From positions 146,846 through 210,845 of the forward strand of contig MPNW01000068.1 in assembly GCA_011800805.1 (NCBI GenBank): 64,000 nt of DNA, written 5' to 3'. This document shows, in pieces, positions 24,801 to 38,259 of this stretch. Each line of letters opens with the position of its first letter. The stretch's first letter is position 1. The notes beneath the pieces were generated by a model. It was not told the origin of the DNA. It searched no databases and saw nothing but the letters and a program-made list of their open reading frames with translations. The translations under genes and the position numbers were made by a program. Source of the DNA: Hirudo medicinalis. Lineage: Eukaryota; Annelida; Clitellata; Hirudinida; Hirudinidae.

Positions 24801-27800
24801 CATCAACAATTAGCAGACGTTGCTTCCCGCCGTTACTTTTAAAATTTTGTAACAATGCTTTCTGACTTATTTATAGAAATTAATTTTAATTAACTGAATT
24901 TATAGTAGCATATTAATAGTGTTTATTCATGTTAGTTTATTACTTTACAAATTTGTTATTTGTCTTCAAATACAACTTATTGCATTTATTGAATCAGATC
25001 AGCCAGTTGAACGTGCTCATAATGATGTTGACGGGGACGCTCAGTGCCGGAGACAGGCAGAAGATCATGACGGTCTGCACCATCGAAGTGCACAACAGGG
25101 ATGTCGTCAGTAAGTTGATCTCACAGAAAGTGGAAAACTCTCAGGCCTTTACCTGGTTGTCGCAATTGAGACACAGGTGGGATGACAAGGAGCAGGACTG
25201 TTATGCCAATATCTGCGATGCCCAGGTGCATTTTTGTGTTCTTGGTGCTTTTATTTTAAATATCGGAATGTACATATGTTCAATTAAATTTGTGCTGTCG
25301 AATTAATTTTCCCCATTAAATTCAGAGCACTACAACATTAGATTAATTATTAGTTGTTCCAAACCAATAATACTTCTTTCCAGTTTCGTTATTCTCACGA
25401 GTACCTCGGAAATTCCCCGAGGCTTGTCATCACTCCTTTGACCGACAGGTTAATGAAATTTCTGATTATATTTTTTATAAATAAATAAACTTTTGTTTTA
25501 TTTGGGAATTCACTGTTTATTTTTAACCAGATGTTACATCACCCTCACTCAGTCTCTTCATCTCACCATGAGTGGAGCACCTGCAGGTCCAGCTGGAACT
25601 GGTAAGACGGAAACCACAAAGGACCTCGGAAGAGCTCTCGGAGTGATGGTTTACGTCTTCAACTGCTCTGAGCAGATGGACTACAAGGTTTCTATAAAAT
25701 ACAATATCTGTCATTAATGTATTATGAGCTGGATTAATTTGTATTAACAATAATATAATTATTAAAATTGTTGATTTAATTGACATATTTTACAAAATCC
25801 ATCCTCATAAAGTTTATCGTGTTTCATCTCGTGACAGTCCATCGGAAACATCTACAAGGGCTTGGCACAGTCAGGAGCCTGGGGCTGCTTCGATGAATTC
25901 AACAGAATCTCAGTTGAAGTTCTGTCTGTGGTGGCAGTCCAAGTCAAGTGCATCCAGGATGCGATCAGGTCAAAGAAGAAGACTTTCAGCTTCCTTGGCG
26001 AAGAGATCAGTCTGATGCCATGCGTTGGCATCTTCATCACCATGAACCCAGGATATGCTGGGAGAACTGAATTGCCTGAAAACTTGAAAGCACTATTTAG
26101 GTGAGAGGATGCTGATTTGAATGATTATTGAGTTGTTTCAGAATTTAAAAGAATTTATACCAAATCTTGTATTAAAGGTTTCACTAAAGTAACTTGATGT
26201 TATTATTATTGCTTAATGAGCTTAATTGCTTATTTTTCTCCAGACCTTGTGCCATGGTCGTGCCAGATTTTGAGTTGATCTGTGAGATCATGTTGGTTGC
26301 GGAAGGTTTCCTCGACGCCCGACTTTTGGCTCGAAAGTTTATAACTCTCTACTCCCTCTGCAAAGAACTCCTGTCCAAACAGGTAGAACGTGAAGTGATC
26401 GTGTTGTTTGTTTTTCCCGGCCACATTTGTTCTTGAAGCAAGTTTCGAATTGATGAATTACCATTGATTATAATTATGGTTTTCATTCATTTTAGGATCA
26501 TTACGATTGGGGTCTCAGAGCCATCAAGAGCGTTCTAGTTGTTGCCGGTTCTCTGAAAAGAAGTGACAAGGATAGACCAGAAGATCAGGTTCCTCATCTG
26601 CTTTCATGCAATTATTATTATACTTTATTATTGTAATTCATTACTACACGTTACTTTCATACTTTATTGTATATTATGAGTAAAATGCTTTTGTTAAGTT
26701 CTCAATGTGACACAACAACAACAACAAGCAAGAATAGTATAACATTTATCGACAAGTTCAGTGAATGTGCAGGTGCTGATGAGAGCCCTGAGGGACTTCA
26801 ACATTCCGAAGATCGTGACCGACGACATGCCAGTCTTCATGGGTCTCATTGGAGACCTTTTCCCAGCACTCGACGTGCCCAGAAAAAGGGACAACGCTTT
26901 TGAAGAACACATCAAGCAGGCCATTAACGACCTCAAATTACAACCCGAAGAAGGATTCCTTCTCAAGGTTTTATTTAACATAATTTATTTACTGGTCCAT
27001 TCTTTGTGTTGCCTTCAAATCATTGAAATAAACAAATCAATATCTAAAAATGGATGTCCATACACCATTGTAGAACAAAGCATGCTAAAATGAGCGAGAC
27101 GTTGTAATGCCATGTTTACATTAATTTAAAAAAATGATTAATGACATTACAGATGCAATAATATTCATACTATACAAATGGTGTCTTGCAAATAAAACAT
27201 TACTATTTATGATATTTATTATTATTACTATTATTAATAATATTATAATATTATCAACATTATTATTATTATATTTATATTATATATATATATATATCAT
27301 ATAGTTATATAGTTATATTAATATAATAATGTAATATTATTACTATTATATTATTATTATTATTATTATCATCATCATCATCATCATTATTGTTTCGTCT
27401 CTGTTTTTGCAGGTTGTGCAACTGCAGGAATTGTTTGAAGTTCGTCACTCCGTGTTCATCGTCGGAAATGCAGGCACCGGAAAGAGTTGCGTTTGGAAGA
27501 CCCTTTACAGGACGAACAAGAACATGATGAAGAAGCCCATCGCCGTGGACCTGAACCCAAAAGCCGTCACCAACAACGAGTTGTACGGAATCATCAATCC
27601 TGCCACTAGAGAATGGAGAGACGGTCGGATTGATTTCTCTGCTTCTGTTTCCATAAAATTTATTATTATGCTTTCCTTATCAGGCACCTTAGCGTTCGAT
27701 GTTTGATTATTTTTCCGGTTTTCGATAGGTTTATTCTCTTACATAATGAGGGACCTCGCCAACAGCTCACACGACGGACCAAAGTGGATCATTTTGGATG

Positions 27801-30800
27801 GGGATATCGACCCCATGTGGATCGAATCGCTGAACACGGTCATGGATGATAACAAGGTTCGAATATTGAACTAATAAACAATTTAATCACCGTTGTTAAT
27901 TTAAAATAATTTCAACTGAACTTATATTTACATGTTTATATTTACATCTTTTACATTCGTTCAATATATGTTTACATTTACATTCTTATATGAAAAAGTT
28001 GAAATGTTGAATAGAAAAGTATTTCCTCTTGTACGATTTGAATGATGTTGTCGTCAATTTGATATTTATTTCTGAAATGTTATTTATTCAGGTCTTAACT
28101 CTGGCTAGCAATGAGAGAATTCCTCTGACCCCCTCGATGAGGCTGCTGTTTGAGATCAGTCACCTCCGATGTGCCACTCCTGCCACCGTATCGAGAGCTG
28201 GAATTCTTTACATCAATGCAAAAGATCTCGGATGGAGTCCGTAAGTGACCGACAATCTCGAGCGTTGCCTCACTGTCGAACGATGCCCTCGCAGAGTTGT
28301 GATAAATTAATCAGGCACTATTTTTTCAGTGAACATTTAATCACTTGAATTAAGAAATATAGTTTTTAATATTAATTTGTCCTATGCTAGATATGTGAGC
28401 AGTTGGACTGAAACAAGAAAGGTGCAGTCTGAGAAGGCAAATCTGAACATTTTATTTGACAAGTACATTCCAGCATGTTTGGAGGCCACTAAAACCAAGT
28501 TTAAGAAAATTATTCCAATTGCAAACATCAGCCATTTGCAGATGCTTTGCTTCCTTCTCGAATGTCTTCTCACTCCCGAGAACACCCCGCCCGACTGCTC
28601 TAAAGAATTGTAAGTCGAAATATCATGTTTAATTTTAAGATTTAATCACATGAAATCCTGCATTTATCCAGGTACGAGCTGTACTTTGTCTTTTCATGCA
28701 TTTGGGCATTTGGAGGATGCTTGTTTCAAGATCAGGTAAGATGGTTGTCTGAGATTAAATGTATTTTTTTTTAAATATTATTGTTTCAAGATCAGGTAAG
28801 ATGGTTGTCTGAGATTAAATGTATTTTTTTTTAAATATTATTGTTTCAAGATCAGATAAGATGGTTGTCTGAGATTAAATGTATTTTTTTTAAATATTAT
28901 TGTTTCAAGATCAGGTAAGATGGTTGTCTGAGATTAAATGTATTTTTTAAAAAATATTATAAAACAATCACACTCAACATTTGTATATAATTGAATAAAT
29001 GATTAAATCAAATGTTGCAGTTGATGGATCACAGAGTGGAGTTTACGAAGTGGTGGGTCAGTGAATTCAAAACGGTGAAGTTCCCGACTCAGGGAACAGT
29101 TTTCGACTACTTCATCGATCCCGAGAACAAGAAGTTTGAGTTGTGGTCCAAAAGAGTTCCAAAGTTCGAGTTGGATCCTGAGCTGCCTCTCCAGGTGTTT
29201 AATAAATTAATATTTAAATTTTAGGCTTTGGAAACATTATTCATTAGTTGTAATAAATTGTATTTTTCAATTTGCTTAAATATTTGGCTTAATGTAATAA
29301 CATTTAAAATTGTTAAGCTTCAAATGGATTTAAAAAAAGGAATGCATTTATTCAAATATTTCATTTCGCCTTAAGGCCACCACGGTGCACACTGCTGAGA
29401 CGACAAGAGTGAGATATTTTCTCGACCTTCTCCTTGAAAAAAGAAGGCCGGTGATGCTTGTAGGAAATGCAGGGACAGGCAAAACGGTCCTGATTAACGA
29501 CAAGATAGCAGGCCTCGGTGACGATCACATGGTGACAAACGTTCCCTTTAACTTCTACACCACTTCCGAGATGCTCCAACAAATTCTCGAGAAACCTTTG
29601 GAAAAGAAGACCGGAAAGAATTACGGCCCTCCGGGGAACAAGAAACTCATTTATTTCATTGATGACATGAACATGCCAGAGGTACTTTCGAAGGATTGAC
29701 AAATTGTGTTTTACTTGCATGCATCCAATGTCTATAAATTCATTCCAATTTGTCTAATAACGTTATTTTATAACCTCTACAGAAAGACAAGTACTCAACT
29801 GTCCAGCCACACACGTTGATAAGACAGCATCTTGATTACGGACACTGGTACGACAGGAACAAGCTCACCCTGAAGGAGATATCGAACACTCAGTACGTGG
29901 CCTGCATGAACCAATCGGCCGGAACCTTCACCATAGACACCAGACTCCAGAGACACTTCTGTGTATTTGCTCTCAACTTCCCTAGCAGCGATGCTCTCAT
30001 TTCTATTTACACCAACATTCTGCATCAGCATCTCATCAACACGGGATTCAGTGCTTCGATTTTAAAACAGTGTGGAAACATTGTCCACGCTGCTCAAATA
30101 CTTCACCAGAGAGTTGTGCAGACGTTCCAACTGACAGCCATCAAGTTCCATTACATCTTCAACCTCAGAGAACTTTCGAACGTCTTCCAGGTTATTAGAG
30201 GGATTCATTCTACAAATATCTTTCATCGACATCAGATTTACTTTTGGCAGTTTTCACGAGCTATAATTTGTCGCGCATTTTCTGATATTATAAGATATTT
30301 TGATGACATTTGTCAATACAATACAATCAACGTGTTTCTACCAGGGACTGCTTTTTGCTGGTCTTGACTGTTGCAAAACCCCCATGGATCTTGTGAGACT
30401 GTGGGTTCACGAGTCTCAAAGAGTCTACAGAGACAAATTTGTTGGAAAAGCTGATCTAGAGGCATTTGACAAGATAATCAGAGATGTAGTCAAGAAAGTC
30501 TTTGAAGATATGGATGAGGTTGCTATGTGGTTCCAACATCTTATAGTTTTATCATTTATGAATTTGGTATAGCATCATAATATTTATGATTATAATCATG
30601 TTACAGATCAGTGTTTTCAAGGAGCCGTTGCAATTTTGTCACTTTGCCAATGGAATCGGAGAAAGCAAGTACTTGCCCGTCGTCGGTTCTGCCGACATCA
30701 GCAAGATTTTGACTGAGGCGCTCGAGAACTACAACGAGGTGCATCCTGCAATGAACCTGGTGCTCTTCGAAGATGCCATCTCGCACGTGCTTAGAATAAA

Positions 30801-33800
30801 TCGCATCATCGAATCACCGAGGGGTAATGCCCTCCTCATCGGTGTCGGTGGGAGTGGCAAACAGAGTCTTTCGAAATTGGCTGCTTACATCGGAGGCTGT
30901 GAAGTCTTCCAGGTTTGTTGTAATTTATTGAAATACTCAGGACCTTCGAAAGTAATTGTTCTGTATTGAAACTTGCTTTAATGATCAGATCACCCTGAAG
31001 AAAGGATACGGCATCCCGGATCTCAAGTTGGATTTGGCAGGTCTCTATCAGAAGGCAGGCTTGAAGAATTTGAACATCGTGCTCATGATAACGGATGCAC
31101 AAATTGTTGATGAAAAGTTCCTTGTCCTCATAAATGACCTCCTGGCATCTGGTGAAGTACCAGATCTATTTAGTGAGGAAGACATTGATGGCATCATTTC
31201 TGGAGTCAGGAATGAAGTGAAAGGCTTGGGATTGTATGATTCCAGAGAAAATTGCTGGAAATTCTTTATTGATAGAGTTCGCAGACAGCTAAAGGTGATA
31301 ATATAAAATAATGTCCAAGTTAAACTTTTATATTAAGTTCATTCAATGTTATTTCTGAACTTTAGGCTGGTCGCATACTTTTAACTTTTAACCTTTTAGG
31401 TGGTTCTCTGCTTCTCACCGGTTGGAAATACTTTGAGGGTGAGAAGTAGAAATTTCCCAGCCTTGACAAACTGTTCAAGCATCGATTGGTTCCATGAGTG
31501 GCCAGAAGAGGCACTGATTTCTGTCAGCCAAAGATTCCTCAGCGAAGTCGAGCTCCTAGCTGTAAATATTTTGATGTTTTAATATTTTTTTAGCATCGAA
31601 TGTGTTATTTTACGTCATAACATTATTTTTACAGCCTGAAATCTGCGATTCTGTATCTCGATTTGTGGCTTATGCACACCAATCTGTAAACGTCGTGAGT
31701 GAGATGTACCTGCAAAACGAAAGGCGATACAACTACACTACTCCGAAAAGTTTCCTCGAACAAATCAAACTCTACCAAAACTTGCTCGACAAAAAACACG
31801 GAGATCTTCAGGTATTTGATCGGTTTTTAGATGCATTTTTAATTTGGTCATTTAATTAAAGAATTAAAAAAACGAAATCGTTTTTAAATATTTAGGCAAG
31901 CATCATTAGGTTAGAGACAGGTTTGGAGAAGTTGAAGGGAAGTTCAAGTCAGGTTGAAAATTTGAAAGCCAAATTGGCCCAACAAGAAAAAGAACTGGCA
32001 TTCAAAAACGAGGAAGCCAATAAACTCATTCAGGTTATTAGTCATATTCCCCAACATTCTATTTTATACTATTGTAGCAAAATTGAGTGATAAAATTAGC
32101 ATTGTATTTTAATATTTACCTTATTTTCAACACAGGTTGTTGGAGCAGAAACAGAGAAAGTGTCAAAAGAGAAATCAATGGTGAGTGATGAAGAAAAAGA
32201 AGTGAGTAAGTTGAATGAACACGTGGAGAGGATCAACGAAGAGTGCAAGAAAGATTTGGAAAAGGCCGAGCCCGCTCTGATCGCAGCCGAAAAAGCTCTT
32301 GCTATATTGAACAAGGTTTAATTGAATTTCATTTTTATTATTGTCTCATCTTATTATATTCCCGACGGTTTCTTTGTCGACTGCCAGGCAAATTTGTCCG
32401 AGCTGAAAGGATTCGCAAAACCCGTGCCGGCAGTCGTCGAAGTCACCGCGGCCGTGATGGTCTTGCTGGCGAACAAAACTAAGAAGATTCCCAAGGACCG
32501 AAGTTGGAATGCAGCTAAAGTGATGATCGGAAAGGTGCTTTAACGCCTTCAATGATTTCTTCGTTGTTTCGGTTCTTCGTGGCATTTATTTCGCATTCGG
32601 AGACAATTAACATTTTTATTGCAAGCTACAAAAACGGCATAGTTTCAAATGATTTTTTTGAAATTAATATCAAGGTGGACGACTTCTTGAATGCCTTGAT
32701 GAAGTATGACAAGGAAAACATTCCTGATGTTTGCAGACAAGCAGTTCAACAATACCTCCAGAAACCAGATTTCAACCCTGAATTTATCAGAACAAAATCT
32801 GTTGCAGGTTAGATTGTAGAAATGGCATATAAGTAATAAATAGCTGTTGGATCAAAATTATTTGTGTTGTAATACTTTATTTAATTATGTGTATTGTAAC
32901 ACTTTATTATCTCTTCACAGCCAGTGGACTGTGCAGCTGGGTAATTAACATAATGAAGTACTACGATGTTTACTGCGATGTCGAACCGAAGAGGAGAGCA
33001 CTGGAAGAAGCCGACAGAAACAAAAGAGCAGCCGAAGAAAGGTTGAGGTTGGTCAGGAACAAGATAGCCACTTTGGAGGAGGATCTCAGCATGCTGACAT
33101 CTCGATACGAAGAAGCTTCAGAAGCAAAACTCAAGTGCCAACAGGAAGCAGATGCCACCAACAAAACCATCATTCTGGCTAACAGGCTCGTCAGTGGACT
33201 GACCTCTGAGAATGAGAGATGGACTAACCAGGTAGTGTGGACCATCTTCTATAAATGTATTTTTTCTTTTAATAGCATTTTAGTCATTTAAATAATTTCA
33301 TTACAACAGGTGGAACATTTCCACAAACAAGAAGCCACTTTGGCAGGAGACGTCCTGCTTGTGGCAGCCTTCATTTCCTACATCGGTTGCTTCACCAAGC
33401 AGTACAGACAGATACTGATTGAGAAACATTTTATTCCCTTCCTGGACAAGTTGGAAATACCAATTCCATTTTCAGAGGGTTTTGATCCTCTGTCGTTGCT
33501 CACGAACGATGCCCAGATTGCAACCTGGAATAACTTTGGGCTTCCGAGCGATCGAATGTCGACGGAGAATGCAGCCATCCTCACTAATTCCGAGAGGTGG
33601 CCACTTATAATTGACCCCCAGTTGCAGGGCCTCAAGTGGATCAAAAATCAGTTCAAATCTTCCTTGATTGTCGTCAGATTAGGACAAAAAAATTATTTGG
33701 AGAAGATTGAACAAGCCATTACTAGGGGAAATATAGTTCTCATTGAAAATATTGAAGAAAGTTTGTTTTTATTAATCTTTTATTTATAAGATTATAATCT

Positions 33801-36800
33801 TATATTAAAACTTTTATTAATCTTATACTTATTTTTATTTTTAAACTCTTCTAAATTATGCTATTATCATTCCCTTGCCACAGCTCTTGATCCAGTTCTC
33901 GATTCTATTATTGGACGCAACTTGATAAAAAAGGGAACCTCGATTCGTTTTGGCGACAAAGAAGTGGAATACAACAGCAACTTTAGGCTCATCCTGCACA
34001 CAAAACTTGCCAATCCTCACTACAAACCAGAGATGCAGGCTCAGACAACTTTGATCAATTTTACAGTAACCAGGGATGGCTTGGAGGACCAATTACTCGC
34101 AGATGTTGTTAGCAAGGAAAGATTTGACCTTGAAAAGTCCAAGGCCAACCTCACCAAATCTCAAAATACATTTAAAATCTCTCTGAAGGTTGAATTAATA
34201 TTTGTCTTTGAAATTAAAATTATTATTTGAAATTCTTAGAATGTAAATGTTCTTCTAGAATTTGGAAGATGAGTTGTTGGCAAGATTGTCAACAGCAGAA
34301 GGCAACTTTTTGGGTGACTATGCACTTGTGGAGAATCTCGAGAAAACAAAGAGCATGTCCTCGGACATCGAACAGAAAGTCGTGGAAGCCAAAGTGACGG
34401 AATCCAGAATTAACGAAGCTCGAGAAACCTACAGAAAGGTTGCCTCGAGAGCTTCATTGCTTTACTTCATCCTCAATGACCTCAACAAAATACATCCCAT
34501 GTACCAGTTCTCTCTCAAGGTGACTTACCTTTTACTTTTCAGTTGCTTTATTTGAGAAATTAAGAAAAGTATGACATAAAAGTGTCTGAAGTGTTCGTTT
34601 TGAGTTTGTTAATTGTTTCAGTTTTAACTGCTGCTCGTTTCAATTGCTTCGAACTAACGTGATTTCAGGCTTTCAGCATCGTATTTGAGAAGGCAATCGA
34701 CAGAGCTGAAGCGGCTGAAGACACTCAGCAAAGAGTGTCGAATCTTATCGATTGCATCACCCACTCAGTTTTTGTTTACACCTCAAGAGGCCTCTTTGAA
34801 AAAGACAAGTTGACCTTCATGGCCCAGACAACTTTCCAAGTATTTATACAATATCAACTTAAAGAATTTATCTTGTTAATGTTCTTGCTTTCAATTCAGA
34901 GTTTAATAATTGCAAAATGAATTAGCTGCATAACTTTTTATGGTATTTAGCTATTTAAGTTGCTTCTTCATGAATAGAGAATTCTTGAACAGAATAGCAA
35001 AGCATAAAACCATATTGCATTGATTTGTCAATTTTAGATTTTAAAAGCACTTACTTTGAATTATAACTTTTAGCTGAAGTATGATATTTTCTTTGAGAAT
35101 GCAATCATTATTGTTAAGTTTTCATTGATATTTGAATGGATATGTTAAAATGGGAATTACAAAAAATTATTTAAGATACTCAACATGAGCCATGACATCG
35201 ATCCACAAGAATTGGACTTTCTCTTACGTCTGCCTGCACTTCCTAACATGATCTCACCTGTCGACTTTCTGAACAGTCAGACATGGGGTGCCATCAAGGT
35301 ATGTTGTAAAGCTTGTAGGGTTACAGAGGCCACACATACATGTTTACTTTAAAAAATAATATAGTTATATCAACTGGAAAAAAATGCTCAGAAATAATAG
35401 ATAAATAATTTTTCAGGCCCTTTCATTGCTAGATGAATTTCAAAATCTTGACCGAGACATTGAAGGTTCTGCTAAAAGGTTTGCATAACCGTGGAGCACA
35501 TTAGTAAAACGAATTATTTAAAAAAAAATATGCTTTTATTTTTTAAGATGGAAGAAGTTTGTTGAAAATGAATATCCAGAGAAAGAAAAGCTGCCCCAAG
35601 AATGGAAGAATAAGTCAGCGTTACAGAGGCTGTGCATTCTAAGGGCACTGAGACCCGACAGGATGACATATGCTGTCAAGTAAGTGATCAACAGAGCCAA
35701 TGTTGGTTAAGATAAGAGCGTGGATACAATGTGTAACTGTGTAACTTTATTTTTCATTAAGACTGTTTGTTGAGGAAAAACTGGGCTCAAAATTTGTCGA
35801 AACAAGAAGCATAGATTTTTCCAAATCCTTTGAGGAGTCTGGTCCAGGTACTCCAATAATGTTTATTCTCTCACCTGGAGTGGATCCTCTGAAAGATGTT
35901 GAAGCACTTGGAATCAAGCTTGGACATACTTCTGACAAGGGAAACTTCCATAACATTTCTCTTGGTCAAGGTCAAGAGAAAGTGGCAGAGGAGGCCATCG
36001 ATAAGTCTGCTAAGCTTGGACACTGGGTTATTCTTCAGGTACTTGATCCTTAAGTTCTCTTTTAGTAATTTTCAATATTTGTAATGATACATTTCATTTT
36101 GTTTGTTTTATTTGTTATTCCCAAGAACATCCACCTTGTTGCAAGATGGCTACCAAATCTTGAGAAGAAATTAGAGCAATATAGTTTGGAAAGTCATCAA
36201 GATTTCAGAGTCTTCATTAGTGCTGAGCCTGCTCCGACCAAGGACGCCCACATCATTCCTCAAGGAATCCTTCAGTCAGCCATCAAAATCACAAATGAAC
36301 CACCTACTGGGATGTTTGCTAACCTCCACAAAGCTCTTGATAATTTTAATCAGGTTTGCAGTTTCAAGTTTAATGAAATTGAGCATGAAATTTTATTCTA
36401 TTGCAAATGTCGAATGTAATTTTTCTGCATTGCTATTTTATTTTAATTTGCATTATTAAACACCACAGGATACCCTGGAGATGTGTGCTCGAGAAGCTGA
36501 ATTCAAGAGCATCCTGTTTTCCTTGTGTTATTTCCACGCTGTGGTCAGCGAAAGGAGAAAGTTTGGTCCCCAGGGATGGAACAGGGTTTATCCCTTCAAC
36601 ACTGGCGATCTCACCATTAGCATCAATGTCTTGTACAACTATCTCGAGGCTAATTCCAAAGTGCCTTGGGAGGATTTGAGATATTTATTTGGTGAAATCA
36701 TGTATGGAGGGCACATCACTGATGACTGGGATAGAAGACTTTGCAAAACCTATCTTGAAGAATACATGAATCCATCCCTGGTAAGGATTGAATAATTTGA

Positions 36801-38259
36801 GATGTAGTAGATGATGAAATGTCTTGGTATTATAATCAATTAATGTACAATAATTAAATTAAAGTGGTATGTTAAGGTAAAAATAAGTAATTATTTTAAA
36901 TGTTTATTTTAATATCTTTAAACTTATTGCTATACCTGAGAATAATAACTAAATCTGCTGCTCAAAGCTCGATGGGGAGTTACAGTTTGCTGCTGGTTTC
37001 CCTTCACCTCCAAACACAGACTATCGAGGTTATCACACCTACATATCAGAGTGTCTACCCCAGGAGAGTCCATACTTGTATGGTCTTCATCCCAACTCTG
37101 AGATTGAATTCCTGACTACAACATCTGAAAATCTCTTCAAAACTGTGCTTGAAATGCAGCCAAGAGATTCAGGGGTTGCAAATTCTTTAGGACTGACCAG
37201 AGAAGATAAGGTTGGAGGATTGTTGGCTGAGCTTCGGTCATTTAAGAACATGAATCACATTTTCAACTTTATGCACAGATAAAAGGCATTTTGGATGAAA
37301 TGTTGGAAAAGATTCCTGAGGAGTTTGTGATGCTCGATCTCAACGCTAAAGTTCCACCTGAAGAAAGAACTCCATATATTACCGTTGCACTTCAGGAATG
37401 TGAAAGAATGAACTTTTTGACTTCTGAAATAAAGAGATCACTTAAAGAGCTTGATTTGGGACTCAAAGTTTGAATCAGTCAATTTTGAAATATTTCATTT
37501 TAAGAAAAATTTATATATTTTGTATACGTGGACAGGGAGAACTAACAATAACAGCAGATATGGAGTCTCTCAGCAACTCTTTATTCTTGGATGTTGTTCC
37601 AGAAAGTTGGTCTCAACTTGCTTATCCTTCCTTGTATGGCTTGTCCCAGTGGCATGTCGACTTGATCAGTCGAATCAAGGAACTCGAGAGATGGTTGAGC
37701 GATTTCCAGCTTCCTCCCTCAGTCTGGCTGGGTGGTTTCTTCAACCCTCAGTCCTTCCTCACAGCCATTATGCAACAAATGGCCCGCAAAAATGAATGGC
37801 CCCTTGATAAAATGTGTTTGCAATGTGATGTCACCAAAAAATCTAAGGTAAAAAAATTATTTTTTATTTTTAGAAGTTCTTTGCATTAAATTTTAATTGC
37901 GTCTAAATTCTCTCCAAAATCTGTAGGAGGACATGACTGCACCCCCAAGAGAAGGATCGTACGTGCATGGTCTTTACATGGAGGGAGCTCGTTGGGACCT
38001 CCAGACCGGGATGATAGGAGAGGCACGACTCAAGGAACTCTCTCCCTTGATGCCGGTCATCTTCATCAAGGCCATCCCTGTGGACAGGCAGGATCTGAGG
38101 AACATCTACGAATGTCCGACATACAAGACAAAGCAGAGAGGAAACACCTTCGTTTGGACTTTCAACCTCAAATCCAAAGAAAGACCTGCCAGATGGATCC
38201 TAGCTGGAGTAGCTCTCGTTCTTCAGGCAAGCATTTTGATTGACTTCTCTTCCAAATGA
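15805..38259 (+). CDS. DNAH9/11/17: Axonemal outer-arm dynein heavy chain, DNAH9/11/17 class
   Basis: Sixty-five exons, from 15805-16164 and 16228-16427 through 37536-37847 to 37927-38259, join in phase without a gap and give about 4,480 residues, the size of human DNAH9. The tail/stem occupies residues 1 to ~1800, with [20 protein letters not shown] and the linker-proximal [20 protein letters not shown] as clear family signatures. Six AAA+ modules follow. P-loops are at residues ~1862 (GPAGTGKT), ~2143 (GNAGTGKS), ~2470 (GNAGTGKT) and ~2815 (GVGGSGKQ), with Walker B segments CFDEFNRI in AAA1 and [11 protein letters not shown] in AAA3. The coiled-coil stalk and microtubule-binding tip are at ~3050-3360. 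The protein is an ATP-driven motor of the outer dynein arm of motile cilia, working with an alpha-type heavy chain, intermediate chains and light chains. I cannot separate DNAH9, DNAH11 and DNAH17 by eye; an invertebrate gene may be co-orthologous. The last codons may differ if a GC-AG intron is used (see findings). Confidence 0.95.
19410..19740 (+). repeat. SINE-like repeat with tRNA-like segment in a dynein intron
   Basis: The 557-base intron between dynein exons 12 and 13 holds a block unlike its AT-rich surroundings. It begins with a TGTATGTCTGTCTG-type repeat. Near 19605-19665 it has a D-arm-like GCTCTCGTGTGGTTTGAGA and a T-arm-like ACAGG CTCGAGT CCCGT, close to the polymerase III B-box. 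It ends in an A-rich tail (AATTTAAAAAAG). A 91-codon frame running through it is not an exon, because dynein phase and homology continue from 19334 to 19892. Calling it a tRNA-derived SINE is inference from these parts. Confidence 0.5.
25586..25609 (+). other. Dynein AAA1 Walker A (main ATPase site)
   Basis: The exon 25531-25687 encodes GPAGTGKT, the P-loop of AAA1, the main site of ATP hydrolysis in dynein motors. The flanking sequence (MSGAPA before, [11 protein letters not shown] after) matches the near-invariant axonemal dynein pattern. The following exon 25838-26100 carries the Walker B segment CFDEFNRI. Confidence 0.95.
27205..27395. repeat. AT-only microsatellite in a dynein intron
   Basis: A run of ATT, TA and ATC simple repeats fills most of the intron between dynein exons 33 and 34. 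The ATC part (ATCATCATCATCATCAT) ends about 20 bases before the acceptor at 27412. Length variation between individuals is likely. Confidence 0.85.
27464..27487 (+). other. Dynein AAA2 Walker A
   Basis: GNAGTGKS in exon 27413-27623 is the AAA2 P-loop. [20 protein letters not shown] follows, as in axonemal dyneins. AAA2 generally binds nucleotide without turning it over quickly. Confidence 0.92.
28721..28959. repeat. Four tandem copies of a 60-base unit containing a dynein splice donor
   Basis: Copies start at 28721, 28781, 28841 and 28900. Each begins with TTGTTTCAAGATCAG, the last 15 bases of dynein exon 38 (28672-28735), followed by GTAAGATGGTTG and a T-rich stretch. The first copy contains the true exon end. 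The third copy has GATAAG in place of GGTAAG, which destroys the GT donor. The fourth copy is one base out of register and diverges at its end. The unit boundaries and the changed base are visible directly. Confidence 0.95.
29463..29486 (+). other. Dynein AAA3 Walker A
   Basis: GNAGTGKT in exon 29376-29681 is the AAA3 P-loop. The same exon encodes the Walker B segment ([11 protein letters not shown]), so the nucleotide site appears intact. Confidence 0.92.
30841..30864 (+). other. Dynein AAA4 Walker A
   Basis: GVGGSGKQ in exon 30607-30912 is the AAA4 P-loop, followed by SLSKLAAYI. With the three sites above, all four nucleotide-binding modules of this heavy chain keep their P-loops. Confidence 0.92.
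31896..33231 (+). other. Dynein stalk and microtubule-binding domain
   Basis: Exons 31896-32033, 32136-32315, 32388-32534, 32675-32807 and 32921-33231 encode the stalk hairpin. The outgoing coiled coil is rich in E and K ([20 protein letters not shown]). The tip region includes [20 protein letters not shown] and [12 protein letters not shown]. The return coiled coil starts at [20 protein letters not shown]. The tip contacts tubulin in the neighbouring doublet microtubule. Confidence 0.88.
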
